This document shows positions 45,271 to 58,583 of a stretch of 64,000 bases of DNA, one piece after another (position 1 is the stretch's first letter; each line of letters opens with the position of its first letter). The position numbers were made by a program, and so were the translations under genes. The notes beneath the pieces were generated by a model, which was given only the letters and a program-made list of their open reading frames with translations, searched no databases and was not told where the DNA came from. The stretch is from Mortierella sp. BCC40632 (Eukaryota; Mortierellomycota; Mortierellomycetes; Mortierellales; Mortierellaceae): assembly GCA_011634665.1 (NCBI GenBank), contig WAEK01000004.1, positions 1,161,001-1,225,000 on the forward strand, given 5' to 3'.

Positions 45271-47537
45271 CAAACCATTAAAAATAAAATATAAAAAAGA
45301 GTTGTTACCATGCTGTGGCCCTCCAGCAGTCAGGAATTCCCTTGTAAACACGCGAAGTAAACTATACGAGTCGAATTGTTGTTGTTGCGGTGGTTGTTAT
45401 TTTGATCCGCGATCCGCCCAACGATGAAAGAACAAGGAAGGAAAGGAAAAAAAAAAAAAAAGTAGGAAGCGCCTTTGCATCAGTAACAAGTCCTGTCCTA
45501 CGGGGATTTCAATGAATAGAGAGAGATGCCACCAGAGCAGAAAAGTGCATCCGTCTCTCTCTCTGTGTATGTGTACCTTTGAGTTGTTGGGAAAGGTGTA
45601 TTCTGTCTCCTGGACATCTGAGGTGTATTGCTTTGCCATCTTGGCCCATTTCAGGCTCCTCTGTTGTTCCTTCCTGATGGCCTTTGTTCGCTCTCTATCA
45701 GGACGACCACATATTTGTGTGTATGTGTGAGAGAGAGAGAGAGAGAGAGAGAGCAGATCGGGTGAAAAAGGCTCTGGTTAGGACAAGGGCTCTGTTGCGT
45801 GTGTAGTGGAATGAGCAAAGTTCGGATCAGACGAATCTAGTCCGGGGACTGTGATTGGATTCTGATTTTTTTTTTTTTTTTTTTTTTTGTCTCCCCGCTC
45901 TCTGTATCGCCACGCACAGACCTACGCGCTGCCAAGGATTGGGCCGACGGAGATCGATGGTTGGGCGGATGGTTGTTGCTTCGCCCTTGACCGTTAGGAA
46001 TGTTGCTACTGGTGTTACTTCCGTTGCCATACCTTTCCGAGGATGGTGTTCTGCCTTCCTCGACCAAGAAGCCATATCTACACACATACACATACACACA
46101 CACGCACACACGCATACAAGTACAGATTGACACAGATTAGATTATATTTGTTGTTGGCGTTGTTGTGCACATTGGGTTGCGTGTCGTGTTATTGGGTTTA
46201 GGGCGTCCAATCCAGGTCATAATCCAGTGAGAGCGTATCATAAAAAAATGCAAGAAACAGAGAGATAGAGAGAGAGAGATAGATAGAGAGAGAGAGAGAG
46301 AGAAGGATGCAATGCAAATGCATGCACAGCACATTTCGTCAGTTTAAAAATACACCATTGTGTTTCTTGCTCTCCTTCTTTCTATTGTTCCCTAATGTGG
46401 TACCCACTTTGACACTCGTTGAGGAACAATAACACACATACACAAACATACACAAAAAAAAAAAAAAAAACTGCTCCCCTACCTGTCAACAAGACCATAG
46501 AGTTTTTCGTCCAAGGGAATCACGGCTACAGGTGTCACCTGGTCCTGAGGGGTCCTTCCATTGCAATGACCGTTCACACCTGTAATGCCATGACTGATAC
46601 TCCCGTTATTGTTGCCGTTGTAGTTATAAGTCGAGCTAATGTCGCGTGGGATTGAGGACATGGACCAGGCCGGGGAGAGAGTCCCTCCTCCGTTGCCGCC
46701 CTCGATCCCGCCTGTCCCTGTACCTCCTGTGCCTGCGTCGCTGCCTCCAAACAAATGCGCACTACCTCCACCCGAGGTCCGGATGCCGCCGCCCCCTCCT
46801 CCACCTCCTCTAGAGTCGCTCACGGTCCTTGTCCGATGAAGTCCCGAAACCGACGACGACGCCGAGGTCGAGGGGGCCCTGGCATGTCGTGTGGACGAAG
46901 TGTAGATCGATCCAATGTCCATCGTATCCTGGTTAGCAGCACTGGCTCCATCAAAGTCCGAGCCAGAATGACTTCTTGCCATGGCAGCCGTCGCAGCCGC
47001 TGCACGCAAAAAATGATTTCCAGGACCACCACCACGAAGATCACTGTCGACACCGTCGTCATTGTCGTCGTCACCACTACAGTCAGGCGTGCCGAGATAC
47101 TCTTTGGTCGAGTCGGGTCGGACCAGCGAATGTGACCATCGACGTTGGGGAACTGCGAGGTTAGGCAAGATCAGTCGCTGGGGGTCCTCAATGGCTCCTG
47201 TGGCCGTGCACCAGTCGCGATCCAGATCTGTCGGGCCAGAAGGGGTACGGGACAGGGGCAAGTGGGCAGCAATTAGGTCGCCATCGTCCGCGGCAAGTGA
47301 GAGGGAAAAAGCCGCGGGGGCAGAAGCAGTAGCGAGGGTCGGGATGGGCGGCGGTGGTGGTGGTGGAGACCTGGCGGCAGGTTGAGGCTGAGGAGGTTGG
47401 AGTGGAAAGGCTCGGACGGGGGAAGATGGCAGGGAAGACTGGTCAGTGGTGGACGATGTCCTTTTCTCCATGAGCGAAGGAATCACGGAGGGATGACTCG
47501 ACGTGTCCAGGGCGTGTGTGGCCCTGTCCGTGGTCAT
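43513..47537 (-). CDS. TBC-domain Rab GTPase-activating protein
   Basis: Accelerates GTP hydrolysis by a Rab protein in membrane traffic. Ten exons on the minus strand: 46483-47537, 45926-46077, 45577-45692, 45309-45361, 45040-45100, 44848-44903, 44659-44703, 44228-44486, 43904-44072, 43513-43706; 719 residues. The first ~350 residues are disordered, rich in Ser, Pro and Gly (a Gly8 run). A YGFLVEEG motif at ~352 introduces the TBC region, as in TBC1D10/Gyp3-type proteins. TBC landmarks: VYKGIPDCWRATAW (~445-459), arginine finger I-D-L-D-I-P-R-T (~492-499), glutamine finger GYCQGMAS (~534), then PTLLRIWD-type PYRTLLRIWDIFL. A basic C-terminal helix follows (SRIVSKLKRKY). The start at 47537 is preferred to the Met at 48080 because the upstream extension is microsatellite-encoded LSLSLS. 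The second donor/third acceptor could shift by a few bases. Confidence 0.88.
43852..43890. repeat. (AAAT)n array in TBC gene intron
   Basis: About nine AAAT/AATA units in the last intron of the TBC gene. Confidence 0.85.
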
Positions 47538-47734
47538 GGAGAGAATGGGACAGGGTCCGTTGAGGAGAAAGGGCGAGAAGCGTTGGAGTTCGTTGAGAGT
47601 GGTCCGTTGAGGCCCAGTTGTATGGAGGAGAAAGGGAGAGAGAGAGAGAGCGAAGAGAGAGAAAAGAAAAGAAAAAGAGTAAAAAAGAGGATGAGTATGT
47701 GAGAGAAAGAGAGCTGTTGAAATGTATGAGAGCA

Positions 47735-47736
<2 letters not shown>

Positions 47737-47793
<57 letters not shown>
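47737..47793. repeat. (AG)n microsatellite upstream of the TBC gene
   Basis: About 28 AG units (CT on the coding strand) some 200 bp upstream of the proposed TBC start codon, in the presumed 5' leader. Confidence 0.9.
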
Positions 47794-47797
<4 letters not shown>

Positions 47798-50229
47798 GGG
47801 AGAGAGAAAGGAAGAGAGAGAGAGAGAGATTTAATGGAGAAAAAGAAGAGGAGCGACCTCTCTTTCTCGGGGCCGTGGAGGCGAGTGCTCTTCTCTTTCT
47901 TTTTCTCTCTCTCTTTCTCGCGCGCGTTCTCTTTGGGGGTCGGGTTGGGGGGGGGGAGAGAGAGAGAGAGAGAGAAAGAAAGAAGGCGAGTGAGAGTGAG
48001 TGAGCGAGTAAAGGAAGGCGAGAGAGAGGAAGAGGAGAGAAGCACCGTAACAGGAAGAAAGATGAGCAAAAAGCGGTCAATCAGAATTCTGGGGTCGAGA
48101 GAAGGCGAGACGCACACGAATCAAAGAACGCAAAGAACTTTTTTTTTTTTTCCTTTTCCTTTTTTTTTCCTTTCTTTCGATTTTCTTTTCTTTTTTTTTC
48201 TTTCTTTTTTCTTTCTTTCTTTTGTTCAGCTGTCTTTTTAGTAACTGTTGCTGAGTGAACAGACGGATGCAGGATCTGCAAAGGATCGACGACCGGACAT
48301 ATGAAAGAAAGAGAGAAAGGAGTGAGAGAGAGTGAGAGAGTGAGAGAAGAAAAAAAAAGGAAACGAGCAGAAAGAGAAAAAGAGAAAAAGAGAAAGGAGA
48401 GGAGCGAGGAGGAGCAGGAGTCGGATCAAAGGGGTGCGTCGGGTCCCTGTGGAGCGTCAATGAAAGGGAAATAAAAGAAGGAAAAAAGAAAGAAAGAAAG
48501 AGAAGGAAGGGAAGAAGAAAGGGAAAAAAGAAAGAGTATGACAAATGGTAAATGAGATTTGGTACCAGCAAAAAAAGATGAGTTGGTAGAAAGAATGAGA
48601 GTGTATGCGAGTGTGAGTGAGTGAGTGAGTGAGAGAGAGAGAGAGAGAAAGCGTATGTGTGTGTATGCGTGAGAGTGAGTCTGAATGTAAGAATAGATGC
48701 GATGGGATGGCGAGCGGGAATGAAAGAACGAATGGGATGAGATAACTGTTCGCCCAGCAGTAACAGACTCTTCTGACAGAGAGTGAGAGAGAGTGAGAGA
48801 GAGAGAAAGAGAGAGAGAGAAAAGAAGCATGAATCGCTGGGGACTGAGGCTTCGATCCTGGCGGCGCCGTCTTTTCTCTCTTTCTCTTTCTTTCTCTTAC
48901 TCTCTCTCTCCTCTGTCAACGCCTCGTGCTCTCAGTCTCATCCTCTCCTCCTCTTCCTTATCCCTTTCACCCATTCGCCCACCGCATTAGAGTCCCATGG
49001 CTGCGGGAGCGGCAATGGTGTAGCTGCACGGTGTGTATATCGCGAAGGCATCACCGATGGTGTGGTGTCCGTCCATCCTTGGTCCCCTCTTCTTCTTCTT
49101 CTTCCTCTTTCTCCTTCCCCTTCTTCTCCTCCGCATCCTCTCTACCACAACCCCCTTCCCCACCCCTCCCTACCCCTCCCCCTTCGCCAGACCTGGGTCA
49201 TCCATTAGGCAGGGCTAGTGGAGAGACAAAAGTAGAGGACACGGAGAAGGTACTACAACAAGGTTGATCTCAATGGGTTGGTTCAACGATTTTTTAACTT
49301 TTACTTTCCCAGTTCAGGCGGACTAAAGCATAGCAGAGTAGAGCAAGTTAAGCAGAGTTGAGAACAGAAATGCAACAAAGGCAAAGCCATCCCGATGAGC
49401 CATGCATTCCTCCAGCGGATCGGTATTCGTTGTCCGTTTCCTCCGCCCCGTCCTCCGTTCCCGCCTGCAACCCCAGCTGGGGAATGGGAATGGAATGGAC
49501 ACACCCAAATACCACCGCGCACATCATACATACACAAGCACACACCAGCTAACTTCTTTCGATCATGCTGCAAGGCTGGCCCATCGATGAGAAAAGAGAG
49601 AGAGAGAGAGAGAGCTGCAGCTTGTCGGTCCGTCGCCCGCCTTGTCCAGGCGTGCTTTCAGGAGACTGGGACGAATGAAAGGCGTCTGAAGGGCTGGTAG
49701 GCCAAAAGGACGCTTGGCCCGTACGACATTTTTTTTTTTTTTGACCCGGCCGGTAAGTCTGCACCGTCTGCATGCCCGTACACACACACACGAATGCAGT
49801 CGCGCATATCACACACACACACACGCGCGCGTGCTACCCGCGCAGGTCCAGCACCCAAACCCCGTTTGATCCTCATCCTGCTTCTTTCCTCCTTTCCTTT
49901 CTTTCACCCCCCCCCCCCCCCCACTTCTCCTCGTCATTGCTCCCGCTCTTCTTTATGATCTTTTCTGTTGACCCTGGTTCAGTTCGCCTTGTCCCAATAA
50001 CTCCACGCGCACGCGTGTCTGTGTGTTGTTGCACGCGCGTGGCTCAAGATAGGGCCGTTGCTGTGGCCGCCTGTTGTCCCTCTTCAGGGACACTCACAGA
50101 CACACAAAACACACCCACCTCCCTCCCACGCGAGAGCACATACACTAGAGTTTGCTCCGCCATCAAATAAACCCTCTGCGCGCGAGATTCCTTTACAATG
50201 GGAGAGAAGCTCTCTTGTGGGAAAGGGGG

Positions 50230-50264
<35 letters not shown>

Positions 50265-50790
50265 AGATAGAGGCCCTTGTATTATATTGGATACCAACAA
50301 AAAAAAAAAAAAAAAATGGAACAGAACACACAGACCACCCGAATGGTTTTTTCTTCCTTTTTTTTTTTTTTTTTTTTTTTTTTTTGAAGCCTGCCACACT
50401 TTCGGGTAGAGCGTTCTTACTCTGTGATGGACGGGTATTGTACGACGACACCTTTTTTCTCTCCTACTCCCTCTTCCTCCCTTGACCTCGTTTTTTTTTT
50501 CTATCCCCCTTCTTTACCCTCTTCTTCCCCCCACCCACCCCCCGCTTTGGACCAAAAAAAGAAATACATCCTGCTGTCCACTTGACTGCCTGTTACGGGT
50601 CGGACCAAACCATCGTATTGTGAGAGGTCAGTCAGTCCCTTGTCAAAATCTACAGCCTCCTCCGAACCTCCTTTTTTTTTTTTTTTTTTTTTTTTTTTCC
50701 TCCTTGAGTTTCCTTCCTCCAAGCCTGTCCATCCTCTTTCCTCCCTATGCTTCTTCCCCTTTCACCCAGGGGGAGAGAGAGGAGAAAAGA

Positions 50791-50860
<70 letters not shown>
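50791..50860. repeat. (ACAG)n followed by (AG)n
   Basis: Compound microsatellite: about eight ACAG units directly followed by about eighteen AG units, a typical growth product of slippage from one unit into a related one. Confidence 0.9.
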
Positions 50861-50864
<4 letters not shown>

Positions 50865-51305
50865 GCCAGTGTTACTCATGATCAAAAATATTGTCCGACC
50901 CCTCTTGCTCACACCATGCATCCCCGTCCGTCCCTGAGAGGAGAAAGAGGACAAGGAGAACGCAAGGAGGAGGACTAGGAGAGGAGGACGATGATGATGA
51001 TGATGAGCCCACAGCTTAGGAATGTCGCCGACAATTATCTATGTTTTCCGAACACCCCCCAATACACATCCACACAATTTCTGCCTTGCTAGCAAAAAAA
51101 AAAAGGAAAAATTGATCTATTGCATGACTCGTTCTCTGTAGTGCTGCATGCGACCGCGTAAATGCGTGTGTGTGTGTGAAGTAGCATAAAAGTGGACATA
51201 AGGATAATAGACAAAAGTAGAAAAAAAAAAAAAAAAAAAAGCTCATGTATTTGTATTTACAGGACAAAAAGAGGACAGGCAGTTTTAAAAAAAAAAGGTT
51301 CTAAA

Positions 51306-54300
51306 TTAGAAAACGGGGACTCCTCCGACAACATCCTTGGGCTTCAAGGCTTCACCAGTCAAGGCCTCAGCCAAGAACGAATACTCCTCCGCCAAATGGA
51401 CCTTCTTGTTGCCAGTAGCAACCGACGCAGAGGGGTCACGACCAGCATAGCGGACATCCTTGCCAGCGTGGTTGACCGTCTCACGGAGCGAGGTACGGAT
51501 ACGAGGGGCAACGTGGGCCCAAGCACCCATGTTCAAAGGCTCTTCCTGGCACCACACCACCTCGGCGTTGGGGTACTTGTCAGCATGCTCCTTGACCAAC
51601 TCATAGGGGAAGGGGTTCAACTGCTCCACACGCGAAATAGCAATATCATCCAACTTGTTCTGATCACGGGCCTTGACCAAGGCATAGTACACCTGACCCG
51701 AGCACAGAATGTGCTTCTTGATCTTTTCATTGCTGGCCAACTCAGTCGAGGCCTCAGGGATGTAACGCTGGAACTGAGTCGAGCCGCTCATCTCCTCAAT
51801 GGTCGAGCGAGCCATAGGGTGACGCAACAACAACTTGGAGTTAAAGACAATCAATGGCTTGCGGTAGTCGCGATGGATCTGACGACGGAGAGCATGGAAG
51901 TAGTTGGCGGGGGTCGAGCAGTAAACAACCTGCATGTTGCAGTCCTGGTGCTGACGAGAGAGCTTCTCCTCCGAGGGGTACTGGTTAGGGTTGTCGTCGC
52001 ACATCTGGAGGTAACGCTCAATACGGGCGCTCGAGTGCTCGGGTCCCTGACCATCATAACCATGAGGAAGCAACATGGTCAAACCAGTGCGCTGGAGCCA
52101 CTTCTTCTCTCCCGAGGAGATGAACTGATCAATGATGCACTGAGCACCGTTGGCAAAGTCTCCGAACTGAGCCTCCCAGAGAATGAGCGAGTTGGGGTTG
52201 ACCAAAGAGTAACCGAGCTCGAATCCAAGGGCACCAAACTCGGACAAGGACGAGTTGCTGATCGAGAAGGCGGCCTGACCGTGACCCAAGTTCTTGAGGG
52301 GAACGTGGAGCTTGTCAGTCTCCTGGTCGTGGAGAACGGCGTGACGGTGCGAGAAGGTACCACGCTCGACATCCTGACCGGCCAAACGAACGTGCTTACC
52401 CTCGGAGAGAAGAGTACCAAAGGCAAGTCCCTCAGCAGTGGCCCAGTCAATGTTGGATCCTGATTCGATGGTGCTGGCACGTGCCTTCATGATACGGGCA
52501 AGGTTCGAGTGAATCTTGAATCCAGGGGGGTATGTGCTGATGGTAGTTCCGACGTGCTTCAAGGTCTCAACGGCAGCACCCGTGGGGAAAGTTGGGAGAA
52601 CCTCCGAGGCCAACTCAGCAGGCGACTTGAATCCGTGCCACGAGCTGGTCATCCATTCCTTGCTCTTGGCCTTGTAGTCCTTGCTCTTGGCATAGTTCTC
52701 CTCCAAAATGTTCCAGACGCGCTTCTTCATCTCATCGATCTGTTCCATGTTGAAGGTACCCTCGTCCACGAGCTTGGCAATATACTTGTCGAGAGCAGGC
52801 TTCTGGTTACCGATAGCCTTGTACATGATGGGCTGAGTAAAGCTGGGCTGATCCGTCTCGTTGTGACCGTGACGTCTGTAGCAGACAAGATCAATGACGG
52901 CATCGGTGTGGAACTCTGAGCGCCAGTCAGCAGCCAACTGGTGAACGTAGTTCACAGCCTCGACATCATCAGCATTGACGTGGAAGATGGGGGCGTTGAT
53001 GGACTTGGCAATGTCCGTGCAGTAGGCGGTCGAACGAGCAAAACGGGGGTCGGTTGTGAAACCGATCTGGTTGTTGACGACAATGTGGATGGTACCTCCG
53101 GTCGAGTAGGCGGGCAAGTCCATAAATCCAAGGGTCTCGTAGACGACACCCTGTCCAGCAAAGGCGGCATCACCGTGCAACAAGACGGCGAGCGAACGGG
53201 TCCTGTTCTTGTCATCCATGTAGTGCTGGATGGCGTGGGTCTTTCCGAGAACGACACCATCGGCAGCCTCCAAGTGAGAGGGGTTGGCCACCAAAGAGAG
53301 ATGAACGGGCTTTCCAGAGGGGGTAGGACGCTCATAGTTCATGCCCAAGTGGTACTTTACATCTCCAGAGAAGCCATCATTGTCGGTGTTGCCGCTGAAC
53401 TCTGAGAAGATCGACTCGTGAGGCTTGCGGACGACGTTGGAGAGGACGTTGAGACGACCACGGTGAGGCATGCCCATGACAATGGACTCGACGCCATGCT
53501 CGACTGAACGATCAATCTATGAAAAACAAATGTGTCAAAAGAGAGACATCCAAGTTCCAGGTCAGTCCAAACAATCATGCTTCTCTTTCTTTTGTTTTCT
53601 TTCTTTCTCACACTCTTCTCTTTTGCACGCTTTTTTTCCTTTTTTTTCCTTCTCTTCTTTTTTTTCCCGCAGTGGTTGATCAGGTGAGCCACAGGGGTCA
53701 GGCAAGAAAGATTGGATCGTTCCACGGCCCGTGCTCTCAGGTTTTTTTTGAAAGCAGCAAGCAATCAATCAATCAGTCAATCAATCAAACCATCCAGCAA
53801 ACCCTTGCCATATGCCAACCATACAGTTTTAGAGCATGACATTTTTAGGGGAAGTGTGAGAGTAAGCATAAAGATTTGCCCACGGAGCGAGGGACAGAGG
53901 GAGAGACAGAGAAGGGAAGAAAGGGGGTTCAAGGACATACCAGGGCCTTCATGCCAGGAATCAAGCTCTCACCACCCTCGAGACCGAAACGCTTCTCGCT
54001 GGGGTACTTGGAGGAGACGAATCGCTCGAACGAGTCAGACCAGATAAGGCGATCGAGAATCATGGTCTTCTCTTCAACTGTGTAAGAGTAAGGGCGAGGA
54101 ACTTCGACGCGCTGACGGATCCAGTCGCAGCGGTCACGGTCAGGGATATGGATATACTCGACTCCGATTGAGCCACCTGTGGATCATGACAATATCGGTC
54201 GGCATCAGGAAGGGAATGAGAGAAAGAGAAAGAAAGAGATAGAAAGAGCGATATCAAGGTATGGAGTGTTAGTGGACGAGAAAGAGTACGGTGAGGCATC

Positions 54301-54752
54301 ATCACGACAGGACGGAATGAGCGGGAGAATAAAAAGTAAACACAGCCGTGCGGTATCCCCAAAAGAGTCATCATGGAAAAAAAAAATTGTCCATTCGAAA
54401 CCCAGACAGCAAAACAACGACAATACGGCCGACTCGATGATGGAGCCCGAGCCCTTTTTTTTTTTGATGGGCCGGCTTGGTTGGGAAAGCAAGGTGCAAT
54501 CCTGCCCCACCCCACCCCATCCACTGTCAGAAGATGTATCCTTCACATACACATTCACTCTGCCCTGTCTCTCCTTTTCTCTTTGGACAACCCTACGATC
54601 AGTGCACTAGGATCGGTGCAGACTCTCCACGCAGGGACACGGGGTGACAGGAGAAGGGGGTACTCTTGCCCAGTGTAGAATGCTCGAGACAACACACGAC
54701 ACGCAACACTTTTCGGCTCTTGGTATTGGCCAGAGAGATAATCCCGAAGAGT

Positions 54753-54783
<31 letters not shown>

Positions 54784-55782
54784 CAAATCCCGCCCGGTCC
54801 AGAGTCACGAGCAAGAGAGATTGAAGAGCTTCTTGCTCTTCTCCAGATGGGATCCTGAAAGGTGAAAATCGCTGTTCCGGCAAGAGGATTCCATGGTTTC
54901 TAGTCCTCTCTTGCACACGCACCCTCTTTCTCTCTTTCTCATGATCGAGTCGAGCAAAAGTGCACAGGGACATCATGATCTCATCTCCGTTGTTTTAGTC
55001 CCAAACCTTAGGCCACGAACGCTTGCACCACCACCACCCTTCCCTCAAGACGATAATAGGAAATCACAAAAAGGTGGGGAACAATAATAATCAAAGAAAA
55101 AATAATAATAATAATAACAGAGAGCCAACTTACAGTAGATGCTCTTGAGGTGGTCAATGATCTGACGAAGGGTCTGCTTGCTGCCAGTGTCCAAGAATCC
55201 AGGAAGGATACCAGGTCCAAGAGAGAAGGCGCGGTCCAAATCCCTCTCGCTAAAGCCGTAGTGGGTAATGTCCACCTCACGAGGGGAAACCTCAGCCAAG
55301 TCAGCCTGGCTGATTCCAAGAGGATCCAGACGGGCAACGTGGTGTCCACGGGCCTGGTAGGCACGCACCAAAAGCTGAACCTTCAAGTGGTCAATGACAT
55401 CCGAGGAACCAGCCTGGAGGCCTGGGACGAGCGAAGGGACACCGCCGCTGGTAGGGATCGTAGGAGGTGCCTGGAACGACTGGGAGAAGGACATGCCGTT
55501 GGTCTGGTTCCTAAAGTAGATTTGCCACGAAAGGTGAACCGACTTGGGGTCCTCGAGCCAGGCAGCGTACATCTCCTCGACGTAGCTGGCCGAGTTGCCC
55601 TGGAGGAAGGCGTCCTTGGCAGGGATGTTATCCTTGGCAGAAACGCTCGAGGACTTGCGGATCGACATCATGGTCGCGACAGGGACAGCGGCGCGGGCCA
55701 AGTCCGAGCGCATCAGAAGGGCCGACTGGCGCGCGAAGGGGCGCACCGCGGAGCGGGCCAGGGAGCCGATAGGGAAAGGCAT
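51306..55782 (-). CDS. 2-oxoglutarate dehydrogenase E1 component, copy 2
   Basis: Paralogue of the gene at 19942-23288 with the same mitochondrial E1 role. Exons on the minus strand: 55134-55782, 53941-54176, 51306-53516; 1,031 residues. Introns sit at the same codons and phases as in copy 1, and the middle exon is 236 bases in both, but introns here are longer (424 and 957 bases). The presequence ([20 protein letters not shown]) shares only its first four residues with copy 1 (MPFP). The catalytic blocks are retained: [60 protein letters not shown]. Codons strongly favour C or G endings and few synonyms, leaving long open frames on the opposite strand; in fungi such bias accompanies high expression. 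Start 55782 is chosen because upstream in-frame sequence is low-complexity. Likely the main E1 gene. Confidence 0.95.
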
Positions 55783-55799
55783 GATGGAGAGAGGATTAC

Positions 55800-57420
55800 G
55801 TGTTCTCGAGAGGTGGCGAGCAGAGATGGTTAGAATCCCAGGGGCATTGAATCGACGCGCTGTGTGGGTCGATGCTTTTGAAGGGTCTTGGGGGGAGGTG
55901 TCCGTAAAAGAGGGATGGGAAAATAAGGGAGGAGAACGAGAGGGAGAGAGAGAAAGAGAGAGAGGGAAGGACTGGAGGAGAGAGAGAGAGATGGATGGAT
56001 GGAGGAAGGAAGTCAATGAACTTGGAGGAGGAGGGGTGGACTTCTTCGGAGGCGGGGATGGCGGGATCACGCACTTTTCTCTCTCTCTGGAAAAAAAGAG
56101 CGGGCAAAAAAAAAAACCGGGTCATCAACCACCAGCAACCGTCCACGTTTTTTGTTGAAAAAAAAAAGAAGGTCCCCAATTTTCTAGGCGGGTTATTCCC
56201 CATCAGTTTAGTGCGTTTTTCTCTCTTTCTCTTCTCTCTTCTCTCTCCTCTCCCCTTCTCTCTCTCTCTCTCTCTCTTTTCTCTCTCTCTCTCTCTCTCC
56301 CTTCTCTCTCTCTCTCCCTTCTCTCTTCTCTATCTATATTGGCTGGCCTCGCTCTTTCAATTCCTAACTAGCTAGTGCCGTTATGTCTCTTCGGACCTCG
56401 CGTTTCAGGAACAGAACATGGATGAAATCATGAGAATACGCATCGCCCTTAACTCTCTCTTCCATTCTCTCCAAACCCCTGCTCTCACATCACGCTGGAG
56501 AAAACTACCGCCATGATTGGAACCATCAAGAGCAACTCTTCATCTCTTCATCCACTTTGAAATGCTCTCTTTGCTATTCTCGCCTTATACGCGTGAGCCT
56601 CGAGGCTCTTTGTTGCTACAAGAGGGAACCGTCTGGACTCCTTGCTCCCAATATTCGATATGATTGTTGGACATACCCTACTGGATACCATCTTAGACAT
56701 GCCAGGGATGCAAAAATGAAAAGAAAAAATAGAAAGAAAGAAAAAAGAAAAAGAAAAGAAAAGCAAAAGACCTCAAAAGACAACCCCAGGCGTCGAATCT
56801 GGGATTCAGCGTTCAATCGCGTTTAAAGGTGTAGGTGCAATAGGTATGCAGATAACATGTGAAGGGAACCACGTTGGACGCGTGCTATTTTACAGGAAAG
56901 GTGACACGACAGGCCGAAGTAACTTGTAGTGGATAAGAAGGTGATGGCACCCAGCAGGATAGATTACACTGACAAATAAAGCGTTCGAGTTTCTTTGAAC
57001 AATTGCCATGCTCAGAGAATCTTAATATGATTCACTTTAACAAGCGTACAGAACATCCAGTGTTCGTTCGAGCACGCCAACGGAAGCAAGGAGTGGCTAT
57101 TCTTCCATGGGACGATGGCTGTCTTTAGAAGAGAGGAGACAGACGATTGGCTCAACAAAAGGGCTGTCTTCTGGAGAGAGATAGAGAGAAAGAGAGAGCA
57201 TTGCAGCCTGCTGCTGGACATGGCACCTCCAAAAGCGCAATGGGCAAATCACCGAGAGCTCGCACGTTCCCGAAAAATAAAAAAGTCATATGCTAAATTT
57301 ACTCTGCACCCTCGCCCATATATAATTCCTCTCGCTTGACGTTGCTTTTTGGCTGGATCACATCTCTCCTTCTTACTCTACTTCTCCATTCTTTCATCTC
57401 TCCTCATCTCATATCTACCT
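55800..57420. other. divergent intergenic region between OGDH copy 2 and SAC1 copy 2
   Basis: About 1.6 kb between divergent starts, corresponding in position to the interval that holds the LisH-WD40 gene in the other block. No trace of that gene was seen. It includes CT microsatellites at 56,220-56,330 and an unexplained stretch at 56,400-57,350 with no credible ORF. Confidence 0.6.
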
Positions 57421-57426
57421 CTCCTC

Positions 57427-58542
57427 ATGGCTATCCATACTTCTCTCAAGCTGTAAGTCTCATCAGGCGAACCGCAAGGGGCGGAATGGAACCAACCTAA
57501 TGAAGCAAGCGTGCCCCCTTGTCATCAGGAACAACGAGATGCGACACGCCACGAGTACAAATGTCAGATATTGACCATACTCGTTTAAACACATCCCACA
57601 ATAGCTACACGAGTGCCGATGCATTCACTCTTGAACCTAGTCACAGCGACTCCTCGGCTCCATCAGAGAACATTGTCATCGACCGAAGCTCAGGACATGT
57701 CCGCTTGAATTATAATTTGCCTTGGGTTTTTTTTTTTTTTGTTTCCACTGTGTTCCTCAGGACGAACCAACTCACGCTACTCTCTTTCATGAAATGCACC
57801 CCCTTTCCTTCTAGCACCTGCAACTAAGGTTTCCTCAGAAGAGGATGTCATGACTATTTACGGTGTCATGGGCTTTATCCGTCTGCTGGCAGGTGAGTTT
57901 GAACACACGACACAAGGCTTTGTGGCCCTTTGCCAAGAGACGAGAGAAAGAAAGAGAGAGAGAGAGAGAGAGAGATCACTGATTGGGACGAATCGCTTTG
58001 GTTTCAGCAAAATAACAAACGGAGCATTTGTCGCCCTTTTTTGGTTTCATCGTAATGCCTTGAACGATAGGCGAGTACATGGTCGTCATCACGGAGAGGA
58101 CAAAGGTCGGTCGTATCGGAAAGCAGGATATCTTCCGAGTCAAGAACTACAAAGTCCTGCCCTTTGCTAGGAACAACCTCGTCCTGAATGCAGCACAGGT
58201 GATTTGAATAATTATTTTTTTTTTTCTGAACAGGAATGCTGCTTACTGGGTTTCGCCTATCACAACAACGACCCTTCCTAACTAATTTTTTTTTTCCAAT
58301 TCCTTGTAAAAAAAGACTGGCGAGGAGGACTCCTATCTCTCATTGCTTCATTCCCACCTTACGTCAGGTGTCTTCCACTTTTCGTACGACTATGAGCTGA
58401 CGCACTCTCTTCAGCGCCAATCCGAGTTGAAGAACAACACACAGGCCATCTGGGAGCGTGTAAGTGAATGAGAAAAAATAATAATTTAGGAAAGAATTAA
58501 TTCAGTGCAAAATGGACTGTAGGCTGTCTTCGTTCTTCTAAA

Positions 58543-58583
<41 letters not shown>

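Larger units (their letters stand above)
47540..51300. other. low-complexity interval between TBC gene and OGDH copy 2
   Basis: About 3.8 kb with no convincing gene. GA/CT microsatellites dominate to 48,850; then pyrimidine-rich DNA (49,080-49,190), a C16 run at 49,907-49,922, CA arrays near 49,780-49,830, AG arrays at 50,235-50,262 and 50,825-50,860, an ACAG array at 50,791-50,824, and several T or A runs. Many frames over 100 residues are made only of these repeats. Confidence 0.75.

Noticed and set aside
47540..48080. N-terminal extension of the TBC protein to the Met at 48080
   Set aside because: The extra 181 residues are LSLSLS and KRKR encoded by microsatellites; the Met at 47537 begins ordinary coding sequence.
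48077..48919. 280-residue minus-strand ORF
   Set aside because: Composed of Ser/Leu/Phe runs from GA/CT repeats with a Lys-rich end; no domain or splice context.
51192..53405. Long plus-strand ORFs opposite OGDH copy 2 (for example 423 residues)
   Set aside because: They mirror the coding strand of a highly codon-biased gene and show no family features; the OGDH copy 1 locus lacks equivalents.
56785..56815. CCCAGGCGTCGAATCTGGG as a tRNA T-arm
   Set aside because: The loop does not match the TTCGAAT-type consensus and no D-arm, anticodon arm or acceptor stem could be built around it.
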